Shown piece by piece: positions 1-8,369 of a DNA stretch of 9,186 bases (positions are counted from its first letter, which is position 1; the number at the start of each line of letters is the position of its first letter). A model generated the notes under the pieces. The model had not been told where the DNA came from. It searched no databases and worked only from the letters and a program-made list of their open reading frames with translations. The DNA comes from Streptosporangiaceae bacterium (GTDB taxonomy: Bacteria > Actinomycetota > Actinomycetes > Streptosporangiales > Streptosporangiaceae). Both the position numbers and the translations under genes were made by a program. The stretch lies in the NCBI GenBank assembly GCA_030038715.1, contig JASHSO010000205.1, positions 1-9,186 of the forward strand, written 5' to 3'.

Positions 1-729
1 CCCGGTCAGTGCGGCATCGCCGAGCCGCAGCGCATTGTCTAGGGCAGCGGACAGCAGCGGGCCAAGCATTCGGGCGGGGTGCGCCACGCCGACCGCGGCC
101 AGCAGGTCCGCTGCCTGCAGAACCTGCGTCACCAGGTGATTAGCCGCGCCGGCCAGTGCGGCGTGGTACAGGCCTCGGTCCGCCTCGTCGATGAACACCG
201 GCTCCCCGCCCATCTCCATGACCAGCACCTCGGCGGCCGGACGCAAGGCGGGCGGCGCGGTGACACCGAAACAGATTCCGGCCAGCTTGTCAGCGTCGTC
301 GGCGCGACCGGTGAAGGTCATGACCGGGTGCAACGCCAGCGGCAGCGCCCCGAGCCGGACGGCGGGCTCGAGAACGGCCAGGCCGTGCAGGCCGCTTGCG
401 TGCGCGAGGAGGCGACCGGTCAGCGGCGCGCCGGTCGCGGCCAGGCCGGCAACCAGGCCGCCCAGCACGTCGTCCGGAACCGTCAGCAATACCAGGTCCG
501 CGGCGGCAACGACGTCGGCCGGCTGGATCACCGGTGTACCCGGCAGGAAGCGCTCGACCCGCTGCCGCGAGGCCGTCGACACCGCGGACGCCGCGACAAC
601 CTTGTGGCCGGCCCGGCCGAGCGCGACGGCGAGCGCGGTGCCAACCCGCCCCGCGCCGACGACGCCCACGCCTAGCTGGGCCGGGTGCTGGGCGTGTCCG
701 CCACGGCCGGGTGGCGGCACTGCGGCCAT
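1..729 (-). CDS. Rossmann-like DUF2520 oxidoreductase-type protein (3' end beyond window)
   Basis: The frame is open from an ATG at 729 to the window edge, giving 243 residues with no stop. The N-terminus has a dinucleotide-binding fold: the glycine motif VGAGRVGTALAVAL lies at about residues 24-37, followed by a strand ending in VVAAS. LLTVPDD (about residues 80-86) matches the end of the fourth Rossmann strand. The later segment LALHPVMTFTG (about 131-141) is typical of the DUF2520 family, which resembles ProC and ketopantoate reductases with a helical C-terminal domain. Most of that domain is present. A GGAGG motif 8 nt before the ATG supports this start. The gene begins 30 nt after the DUF3180 stop, so co-transcription is likely. 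The substrate is not established; relatives usually lie next to panC/panD, which suggests a pantothenate-related NAD(P)-dependent reduction. The family call is firm; the enzymatic role is inferred. Confidence 0.88.
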   Translation of the reverse strand, partial: MAAVPPPGRGGHAQHPAQLGVGVVGAGRVGTALAVALGRAGHKVVAASAVSTASRQRVERFLPGTPVIQPADVVAAADLVLLTVPDDVLGGLVAGLAATGAPLTGRLLAHASGLHGLAVLEPAVRLGALPLALHPVMTFTGRADDADKLAGICFGVTAPPALRPAAEVLVMEMGGEPVFIDEADRGLYHAALAGAANHLVTQVLQAADLLAAVGVAHPARMLGPLLSAALDNALRLGDAALTG

Positions 730-736
730 CGGCGTG

Positions 737-744
737 CCCTCCTC
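737..744 (-). promoter_or_regulatory. Shine-Dalgarno site of the DUF2520 gene
   Basis: The minus strand reads GAGGAGGG here, and its GGAGG core (738-742) lies 8 nt before the ATG at 729. It is one of the two best ribosome-binding sites in the window. It suggests that this gene starts translation independently rather than by coupling to the DUF3180 gene upstream. Confidence 0.75.
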
Positions 745-759
745 ACAACTGCGTGCCGG

Positions 760-1245
760 TTAATGGTGCCACTGCCAACTGTCTCGCCAGTCCGGCTCCC
801 CGTCGTCGTCGGGCGGCGTCGGCGCACGACAGCATCGTTCTAGGTAGAGGGCCGCCACCACGAGCAGCCCGGCGGCGACCACGGTGGCGCCGGCAACCTT
901 GGCGTCGCGCGCGGGCTCTGCCTTGGACAGCTCGCCGAGTACATAGATCAGGAACCCGCACACCAGCCCGGCTATCGCGGCAGCGGTGACCGAGCTCGCC
1001 TTTGCCAGCGCCGCCAGCCTGGCGACCGCGATCGGCGCGAGCGGCTTGCCGGTCCCTGGCTTGGCGAGCCTGCCCTTGACATTCCTGCCCACCAGGGTCT
1101 CGGCGATGGCGAGGGCTACCAGCGCGGGGATGGCCGTCACTGGCAGCAGCGGCAGGCCGGCGAAGGTCTCCCGGACCGCCAGCCACGAGGCGAGCACGCA
1201 GAGCGCGAACAGGCCGATGAGCGTGCTTGGGCGCGTCACCTGCAT
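760..1245 (-). CDS. DUF3180 family membrane protein
   Basis: This encodes 161 residues. Four hydrophobic segments are visible: residues about 7-24 (LIGLFALCVLASWLAV), 31-50 (PLLPVTAIPALVALAIAETL), 86-108 (VTAAAIAGLVCGFLIYVL) and 119-137 (GATVVAAGLLVVAALYLE). A basic loop lies between the second and third. The size, the helix pattern and the position directly after folK match the actinobacterial DUF3180 family, whose function is unknown. The ATG at 1245 lies inside folK, whose stop is at 1238-1236, giving a 10-nt overlap. An AGAAGG stretch about 10 nt upstream may help ribosomes bind. The frame stays open upstream through folK, but that part reads as compositional shadow and has no membrane or family signal. 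No catalytic motif is visible, so I assign no biochemical role. Confidence 0.85.
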   Translation of the reverse strand: MQVTRPSTLIGLFALCVLASWLAVRETFAGLPLLPVTAIPALVALAIAETLVGRNVKGRLAKPGTGKPLAPIAVARLAALAKASSVTAAAIAGLVCGFLIYVLGELSKAEPARDAKVAGATVVAAGLLVVAALYLERCCRAPTPPDDDGEPDWRDSWQWHH

Positions 1246-1784
1246 GCGGTCACGGCCTTCTGCTGCACGCAGTCGGGCAGGGCGAGCCGCAGGTCGGGCA
1301 GCCGTCGCACACCGGCGGTGCCGGTCACCGCGAGCAGGTCGACGACCCGCCCCAGGCCTGGCAGGGACGCGTCGGGCGCAACTTCCAGCCACGGCATCAA
1401 GACGAAGGCCCGCTCGTGTGCGCGCGGGTGCGGCAATGTCAGCTCCGGGTCGGTGCTGACCTGATCGCCGTAGGCGATGACGTCGACATCCAGCGTCCGC
1501 GGCCCCCAGCGCACCGACCTGACCCGGCCGGCCGCTTCCTCGGCCTCCTGGCAGCGCGCCAGAACCTGGCCGGGCGGCAGCGACGTGGCGGCGAGCAGCA
1601 CGGCGTTGAGGTAGTCGTCCTGCTCCGGACCGCCCACCGGAGCAGTCTGGTAGACGCCGGAGACCGCCTGGCATGAGAGGCCGCCGCGACACACCACGGA
1701 GACGCCGAGCTGCAAGTTCGCCAGTTTGTCGGCGATGTTGCTGCCCATCGACAGCACCACGGGTACGCGGCCGTCCGTCGTCAT
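1236..1784 (-). CDS. folK: 2-amino-4-hydroxy-6-hydroxymethyldihydropteridine pyrophosphokinase (HPPK)
   Basis: HPPK transfers pyrophosphate from ATP to 6-hydroxymethyl-7,8-dihydropterin, making the activated pterin used by FolP. The protein has 182 residues. It shows the N-terminal strand LSMGSNIADKLANLQ (residues 11-25), YQTAPVGGPEQDDYLNAV (45-62) and the HPPK signature RWGPRTLDVDVIAYGD (92-107). D99 and D101 of the signature are the expected Mg-ATP ligands. The segment LPHPRAHERAFVLMPWLEVAPDA that follows is also typical. The ATG at 1784 overlaps the folB stop in an ATGA arrangement. A GAGG (1791-1794) lies 6 nt upstream, so translation is probably both coupled and SD-assisted. The 3' end overlaps the DUF3180 gene by 10 nt. 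The protein is slightly longer than the roughly 160-residue E. coli enzyme, with no missing motif. Confidence 0.96.
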   Translation of the reverse strand: MTTDGRVPVVLSMGSNIADKLANLQLGVSVVCRGGLSCQAVSGVYQTAPVGGPEQDDYLNAVLLAATSLPPGQVLARCQEAEEAAGRVRSVRWGPRTLDVDVIAYGDQVSTDPELTLPHPRAHERAFVLMPWLEVAPDASLPGLGRVVDLLAVTGTAGVRRLPDLRLALPDCVQQKAVTACR

Positions 1785-2143
1785 GACCTGCCTCGGCGGA
1801 TGGTCACCGAGATGTCGGCAACGGTCTGGCTCACGGGCGCGTGCGGCTTGTGCACGGTGACCTCGGCCTCCCGCACCGGCTGATACGCCAGGCAGGCTTC
1901 GGCCAGCCTGGCCGCGAGCGTTTCGATCAGCTCGACCGGCTCGCCCGCGACGATCTCGCCCAGCCGCGTGGTGATCGCACCATAGTCGGCTGTCAGGCTC
2001 AGGTCGTCGGCGATGGCGGCCGGCGCGGTATCGAGCCAGAGGACGACGTCCACGACGAATTCCTGGCCGACCTGCCGCTCGCTCCGGAGCACGCCGTGCC
2101 GACCGGTTACGCGCAGCCCGGTGATCGCGATTCGGTCTGGCAT
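1781..2143 (-). CDS. folB: Dihydroneopterin aldolase
   Basis: FolB converts 7,8-dihydroneopterin to 6-hydroxymethyl-7,8-dihydropterin and glycolaldehyde; family members form ring-shaped oligomers. The 120-residue length is normal for the family. Conserved elements are ITGLRVTGRHGVLRSERQVGQEF (residues 7-29, with E22), SLTADYGA (49-56, Y54), ELIETLA (71-77, with pterin-binding E74) and EVTVHKPHAPV (94-104, with catalytic-type K99). The ATG at 2143 shares one base with the folP stop (TGATG), which points to termination-reinitiation coupling. The 3' end overlaps folK by 4 nt. A GTG 31 codons upstream in the same frame lies inside folP; that extension is low-complexity and was rejected because the family sequence begins at MPDRI. 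Confidence 0.95.
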   Translation of the reverse strand: MPDRIAITGLRVTGRHGVLRSERQVGQEFVVDVVLWLDTAPAAIADDLSLTADYGAITTRLGEIVAGEPVELIETLAARLAEACLAYQPVREAEVTVHKPHAPVSQTVADISVTIRRGRS

Positions 2144-3054
2144 CAGCCGGTGCCCGCCAGGTACTCCTGGCGCCAGCGCGTGGCTACCCGGACCGCGTCT
2201 ACATTGCCGGGCACCGCGTGCACGCGTACGCACCATGCGCCCGCGGCGACAGCGAGCGCGGTCACCGCGATCGTGGCGTCGTCGCTGCCCGCGAACGAGC
2301 GGGGCCGACCGTCGGGACCGGCGACTACCTTGCCGAGGAACCCCTTGCGTGACGCCGCGACAAGCACCGGGAACTGCCTGTCGTAACCGGGTGGCCTGGC
2401 GATGCGGTCCAGGCTGACCAGCAGCTTCCAGTTGTGCTCGGGCAGCTTGGCGAAGCCCAGGCCAGGGTCGAGAATGATCAGCTCGGGGTCCACGCCCGCC
2501 GCTATCGCAGCGTCAACCCGACGGCCGAGTTCTGCCCGTACCTCGCCGACCACGTCGGCATAGACGGCGGGGCCGTACATGTCGGCGCTGTGCCCGCGCC
2601 AGTGCATGACTACATAGGGCACTCCCATGGCGGCGACCAGGCCGGGCATATCCGGGTCCGCCCGGCCGCCGCTGACGTCGTTCACCATCCTGGCTCCGGC
2701 GGCCAGCGCCTCGCTCGCCACCTCGGCGCGCATGGTATCGATGCTGACGTAACAGCCGGCCGCCGCCAGGGCCTTGACCACAGGCAGTACCCGGCTGAGC
2801 TCGTCGGCCTTGGGCACTCGCTCCGCGCCGGGCCGAGTCGACTCGCCGCCGACGTCGATGATGTCGGCACCCTGGCCGGCTAGCTCCAGGCCATGCGCGA
2901 TGGCCTTGTCCGGATCAAGCCAGGTCCCGCCGTCGGAGAACGAGTCGGGGGTGACGTTCACGACGCCCATGACCAGGCACCGCGACTGACTCGGCAGCTT
3001 GCCCGCAGCCCGCCAGCGCGCGCCGCCATGTGGCCCGTCAGCCTCGGCAGTCAT
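2143..3054 (-). CDS. folP: Dihydropteroate synthase
   Basis: FolP condenses 6-hydroxymethyl-dihydropterin pyrophosphate with p-aminobenzoate to dihydropteroate in the cytoplasm; it is the sulfonamide target. From the ATG at 3054 the product has 303 residues in a TIM-barrel pattern. Visible motifs are VMGVVNVTPDSFSDGG (28-43, Mg-binding N33), DVGGESTRPGA (67-77), SIDT (104-107), VNDVSGG (124-130), DPGLGFAK (196-203) and ASRKGFLG (234-241, K237). A final RVHAV segment carries the substrate-binding Arg and His. All key residues are present. The start is uncertain. The ATG at 3054 has no close SD, while an in-frame TTG at 3063 has GGAG (3071-3074) 7 nt upstream and would add three residues. A longer frame to 3153 runs into the putative promoter and was rejected. 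FolP ends in a one-base overlap with folB. Confidence 0.95.
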   Translation of the reverse strand: MTAEADGPHGGARWRAAGKLPSQSRCLVMGVVNVTPDSFSDGGTWLDPDKAIAHGLELAGQGADIIDVGGESTRPGAERVPKADELSRVLPVVKALAAAGCYVSIDTMRAEVASEALAAGARMVNDVSGGRADPDMPGLVAAMGVPYVVMHWRGHSADMYGPAVYADVVGEVRAELGRRVDAAIAAGVDPELIILDPGLGFAKLPEHNWKLLVSLDRIARPPGYDRQFPVLVAASRKGFLGKVVAGPDGRPRSFAGSDDATIAVTALAVAAGAWCVRVHAVPGNVDAVRVATRWRQEYLAGTG

Positions 3055-3232
3055 ACAGGCCAATCTACGGCTCCAGCGGTCCCGGCGGGGACGCCGCCAC
3101 TTTGTAGCGGTTGCAGCGATTTCTATGACCGATATAAACCGCTTTGCGGTCACCCAACCACTACGAAGTCGCCTTTCCCGGGCCGACAGACGAGGTTCGG
3201 GGGGCTAGGGCCGACAGACGAGGTTCGGGGGG
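3055..3232 (-). promoter_or_regulatory. Spacer before folP with nested inverted repeats and possible promoter
   Basis: This 178-nt spacer is far longer than the other folate-gene junctions and contains an AT-rich island in GC-rich DNA. On the minus strand, TGACCG (3152-3147) and CGGTCA (3131-3126) form 6-bp arms. Inside them, ACCGC and GCGGT (3150-3146 and 3142-3138) form a competing 5-bp hairpin with a 3-nt loop. A TTGGGT (3157-3152) followed 15-17 nt later by TATATC/TATCGG resembles a weak housekeeping promoter overlapping the repeat. Nearer the gene, GTCCC/GGGAC (3079-3083 and 3088-3092) can form another small stem just before the GGAG motif. An operator, attenuator or promoter for folP-folB-folK is an inference; no known regulator site was recognised. 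Confidence 0.35.
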
Positions 3233-3238
3233 CTAGGG
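3183..3238. repeat. Perfect 28-bp tandem duplication at the end of the LysX-like gene
   Basis: Two identical 28-bp units lie head to tail at 3183-3210 and 3211-3238. Identity extends 3 bp outside each end, so the periodic tract is about 62 bp (3180-3241). The copy at 3211-3238 contains the stop codon of the LysX-like gene (TAG at 3235-3233). The second copy carries the same TAG downstream. On the minus strand each unit has a run of six C residues and a weak CCGA/TCGG inverted repeat. The arrangement looks like a recent slippage or recombination duplication. It is not a multiple of three, but it does not change the protein because the first stop is kept. Confidence 0.9.
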
Positions 3239-5173
3239 CCGCCGGGCAAGATCGGCGGACCGCTGGTCAGCCGAAGTGCGCTTGTCGGCGGCGCGCGAAG
3301 CCCCGCCAGCCCGCCCGGCCCTTGCGGCCAGCCGCTTCCTGAGCCGACCCGGACGCAGCTTCCTGCCGATCCTGCGGATCTCGATGGTCGGCCAGACCAG
3401 GAACGCCTCTGCCTCCAGGGCGGCCAGCCCGATCCGCGGCGCGTCCCTGGTGCCGGGGAAGACCAGGAACCGTGGCACCCATTCCGGGCTGAACTTCGCG
3501 TTGAACTTGTACAGCGACTCGATCTGGAACCAGCGCGACAAGAAGAGCAGGAATCCGCGCCAGACGCGCGACACAGGTCCCGCGCCGATCCGCTCGCCCC
3601 GCTCAAGGGCCGACCGGAATACCGCGAAGTTCAGCGACACGCGTTTGATACCCAGGTCGCCGGCCGCCTTGATGGCCTCGACGATCAGGAAGTCGTTCAG
3701 GCCGGGCGCCGCCGCCCTGTCCCGGCGCATGAGGTCGAGTGACAGGCCGTCGCTGCCCCACGGCACGAAGTGCAGGAGTGCGCGAAGGACGCCGTCCTTG
3801 GTCGCCGTCGCGACCACGCAGCACCCGTCGTCGGCACCGCCAACCCGGCCGAGGGCCATCGAGAACCCACGCTCGGTGGGGCTGCCACGCCAGCTATCCG
3901 CCTGGCGGACCAGCCCGTCGATCTCGGCCTGCGGGATGTCGCCGACCCTGCGGACTTCGGCCACATAACCCTGGCGGCAGACGCGGCCCACCATCTGCCG
4001 CACGTTGCGCATCGGGCGCCCTTCGAGGCTGAAGTCCGCCACGCTGACTATCGCTTCGTCACCAAGCTCGAGCGCGGCAAGGCTACCCTCGCGGCTCCAG
4101 ATCTCCGCACCAAGCTCGCTGCAGCCAATCACAGCGGGCACCCAGGCGTGCCGCGCCGCTTCGTCGAGGAAGCGGTGGATGGCCCCGGGCCAGGCCTCCG
4201 AGTCGCCGATGGGATCACCGCTAGCGAGCATCACGCCGGAAAGCACGCGGTATCCAATGCACGCCTTGCCGGATGGCGACCAGATGATGCTCTTATCGTG
4301 CCGAAGTGCGAAATAGCCAAGTGAGTCCTGGTCACCATGCCGGTCGAGCAACTGCCTGATCCTGATCGCGTCGGCCGGTGCGAGCCCGCTCGTCTGGCCA
4401 GCCGGCCGCAGGAACATGTAGGCGGCAACGACCAGGGTGAACAAGCCGAGTCCACCCATCAGGAAACCGAAGTGATCAAGCTCGCTTTCCGTCGCGAACT
4501 GGACAGGCCCGGAGAAGCCGAGCATGTTCGCAATTACCGACTGGATCCGTTGCATCGGCGTGTAGCTACCGACCAGGCCATGGCTGACCGCCAGGTAGGA
4601 CAGGCCGATGAGGACGTCGGCCAGCACCAGTCCGCAGAGCAGCCACAGCGACCGCCAGCGGGACCGCGGGTCACCGACCGCATAGAACTGCCGCCGGTAG
4701 CAGAACAGCACGACAAGCAGGGCAGCGGACACCAGGTCGGCCACCGGATGCAGTGACTGCGCTGGCACGGTTGGCACCAGCCGGTGAATCACCAGGCTCA
4801 GCAGCGTGTGCAGGACCAGTGCGGCGGCGAGCAGTGCGATCACCGATGCCCAGGCGCGGTGCTTCCGCCTGCGCAGGCCGTGCGAAAGCATCAGCAGCAA
4901 CAACCCGATGATCACGTCGGCGGTCCTGGTCAGGCTGACGACGGTGCCAGGGGCGAGGTGCTCGAGTCGCCCGAGCCTGTGGTGGAACAGCCCGGGATCG
5001 ACGCCCTCGAGGATGTAGCCGATTCCGACCAGCAGCGCCGTCAGGCCCGCGGTGAAGGGCAGCCACCAGCGCTGCCGACGCAGGTCGAGCGGGCGCGCCG
5101 AGGAAGGCGACGGCGCCTTGTCGCCAGCGGTGCTCGCACGTTCCGCCGTGCCTGGCTGGTTACGTTGTTCCAT
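3233..5173 (-). CDS. LysX/MprF-type membrane protein with DUF2156 (phosphatidylglycerol lysyltransferase-like) domain
   Basis: The product has 646 residues from the ATG at 5173. Six membrane segments are visible at about residues 36-57, 78-99, 107-129, 143-160, 175-198 and 233-255. They are followed by a cytoplasmic DUF2156/GNAT-like domain to about residue 590 and a basic tail. The stretches GLNDFLIVEAIKAAGDLGIKR, VSLNFAVFRSALERGERIGA and FLSRWFQIESLYKFNAKFSP strongly resemble the N-terminal half of actinobacterial LysX. This family transfers an aminoacyl group, often lysine, from tRNA to phosphatidylglycerol, lowering surface charge. The lysyl-tRNA synthetase half found in mycobacterial LysX is absent, and there are fewer helices than in full MprF, so no separate flippase domain is seen. 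Neither candidate start has a clear SD; a GTG at 5200 would add nine residues. The gene lies 92 nt after folE. The amino-acid donor cannot be told from sequence. Confidence 0.85.
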   Translation of the reverse strand: MEQRNQPGTAERASTAGDKAPSPSSARPLDLRRQRWWLPFTAGLTALLVGIGYILEGVDPGLFHHRLGRLEHLAPGTVVSLTRTADVIIGLLLLMLSHGLRRRKHRAWASVIALLAAALVLHTLLSLVIHRLVPTVPAQSLHPVADLVSAALLVVLFCYRRQFYAVGDPRSRWRSLWLLCGLVLADVLIGLSYLAVSHGLVGSYTPMQRIQSVIANMLGFSGPVQFATESELDHFGFLMGGLGLFTLVVAAYMFLRPAGQTSGLAPADAIRIRQLLDRHGDQDSLGYFALRHDKSIIWSPSGKACIGYRVLSGVMLASGDPIGDSEAWPGAIHRFLDEAARHAWVPAVIGCSELGAEIWSREGSLAALELGDEAIVSVADFSLEGRPMRNVRQMVGRVCRQGYVAEVRRVGDIPQAEIDGLVRQADSWRGSPTERGFSMALGRVGGADDGCCVVATATKDGVLRALLHFVPWGSDGLSLDLMRRDRAAAPGLNDFLIVEAIKAAGDLGIKRVSLNFAVFRSALERGERIGAGPVSRVWRGFLLFLSRWFQIESLYKFNAKFSPEWVPRFLVFPGTRDAPRIGLAALEAEAFLVWPTIEIRRIGRKLRPGRLRKRLAARAGRAGGASRAADKRTSADQRSADLARRP

Positions 5174-5265
5174 ATCGGGACAGGAAGGTCGGGCCCGCAC
5201 GGGCCACCAGCGTAGTCAGTCGGCTCTGAGCCCGGGCCGAACCCCGCAATACTCCGGCTACGCGG

Positions 5266-5840
5266 TCAGCGACGGCCGACTATCAGGCTCATGGCCTCGG
5301 CCCTTGTACTCTCCGAACTCAGAAAACAGCCGCGGACCGCGGATGTCACTGTCTTCGCACCGGGCTTGCGCACACCTCGCATGGACATGCACAAGTGCTC
5401 GGCCTCTATAACGACGATAACCCCCCGCGGCTCCAGCGTTTCCATCAGAGCGTTCGCGATCTGGCTGGTCATGCGTTCCTGTACCTGAGGACGGCGGGCG
5501 AAGAGGTCCACCAGCCTCGCCAGCTTGGACAGGCCGGTGATCTGGCCCTTCTCGTTAGGGACGTAGCCGACGTGCGCCATTCCAAAGAACGGCACCAGGT
5601 GGTGCTCGCAGATCGAGTAGACCTCGATGTCCCTGACCAGCACCATCTCGTCATGATCGGCATCGAACACCGTCGTCAGCACGTCGGCGGGCTGCATTCG
5701 AAGCCCGCCAAACTGCTCCGCAACGGACCGTGCGACCCTCGCGGGCGTGCCGCGAAGCCCATCACGGTCGGGATCCTCACCGATGGCGGCAAGGATCTCC
5801 CGGACTGCCCACTCTATCCGTGGCAGGTCGAAGTCCTCGC

Positions 5841-5844
<4 letters not shown>
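5266..5844 (-). CDS. folE: GTP cyclohydrolase I
   Basis: FolE hydrolyses GTP to 7,8-dihydroneopterin triphosphate and formate, the first step of folate synthesis; the family forms a decamer. The 192-residue length is normal. The zinc ligands are visible as C79 and H82 in [12 protein letters not shown] (77-88) and C152 in EHLCMSMRG (149-157). H150 corresponds to the catalytic histidine. [20 protein letters not shown] (104-123) is the other family signature. The start codon is TTG at 5844, inside the ftsH stop region (TTGA, 4-nt overlap). No other in-frame start occurs before M50 and no strong SD precedes it, so translation probably depends on ribosomes finishing ftsH. After its stop, a short GGCTC/GAGCC palindrome (5222-5232) lies in the gap before the LysX-like gene; it is too small to call a terminator. 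Confidence 0.96.
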
Positions 5845-8063
<2,219 letters not shown>

Positions 8064-8369
8064 TGATGAACGGCCCACAGGTCTGGCCAGTCCCTCCTGA
8101 CGAGCCTCGCACCCCGCCATGCCGGCGAGGCTTCCTTCCAACCAGCGCCTATGCGCGGCCTATTGTTCCCGCCTGACTAGCACGGGATTACTCGACGGTA
8201 CACCGAGCTAGCCGTCGCAGTAACGCAGCAAGCCACACGGCGGAAGGCCGCAGGGGCAGGGGCGGCCGTCTAACGCGTCCTACCCACGTTAACGAACGCC
8301 ATCGCGGCGCCGGTTCCCACGCGCCAACTCGGTGACCCTCGCGCAGGGGCCGCGCGAGCCGGGCGGCAG
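8064..8369 (-). other. hpt-ftsH intergenic region with inverted repeats
   Basis: This stretch of about 306 nt has no convincing gene on either strand. Besides the hairpin just after hpt (separate entry), it holds GGCGC/GCGCC arms (8306-8310 and 8321-8325), GGCCGC/GCGGCC arms around a 10-nt loop (8246-8251 and 8262-8267) and CGACGG/CCGTCG arms around a 13-nt loop (8193-8198 and 8212-8217). The long break in an otherwise tightly packed cluster suggests that ftsH has its own promoter here, but I see no confident -35/-10 pair. A GGGAAC on the minus strand near 8165-8170 resembles an ECF-sigma -35 box, but its spacing to a matching -10 is wrong. Part of the region (8064-8141) could be coding if ftsH starts upstream. 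Confidence 0.5.
8338..8358 (-). terminator. Candidate hairpin terminator after hpt
   Basis: CTCGCGC (8338-8344) and GCGCGAG (8352-8358) form a perfect 7-bp, almost all-GC stem with a 7-nt loop, 11 nt beyond the hpt stop codon. No U-tract follows on the minus strand, so it is not a classical intrinsic terminator. Actinobacteria often use hairpins without U-tracts, and it could instead stabilise the 3' end of the tilS-hpt transcript. Its position directly after the gene is the main support. Confidence 0.45.

Noticed and set aside
79..989. Three overlapping plus-strand open frames at the low-coordinate end
   Set aside because: They are Arg/Ala/Pro/Gly-rich and lie antisense to the DUF2520 and DUF3180 genes, whose Rossmann motif and membrane helices are clear.
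1246..1692. Upstream extension of the DUF3180 frame through folK
   Set aside because: The extension covers folK in another frame, is Arg/Gly/Ala-rich and lacks membrane character. The ATG at 1245 begins the family-like sequence.
3183..3238. The 28-bp repeats as a minimal CRISPR array
   Set aside because: The two units abut with no spacer, there are only two copies, and no cas genes are present. Tandem duplication is the simpler reading.
3276..3968. Plus-strand open frame (230 codons) opposite the LysX-like gene
   Set aside because: It is rich in Arg, Pro, Ser and Ala with no domain pattern. The opposite strand encodes a clear conserved protein over the same bases.
5174..5265. Terminator between folE and the LysX-like gene
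   Set aside because: Only a short GGCTC/GAGCC palindrome with almost no loop and no U-tract is present. That is insufficient for a terminator call.
8165..8170. ECF-sigma-type promoter (GGGAAC) for ftsH
   Set aside because: The motif is present, but a GTT-type -10 falls about 22 nt away instead of about 16-19, so it cannot be supported from sequence alone.
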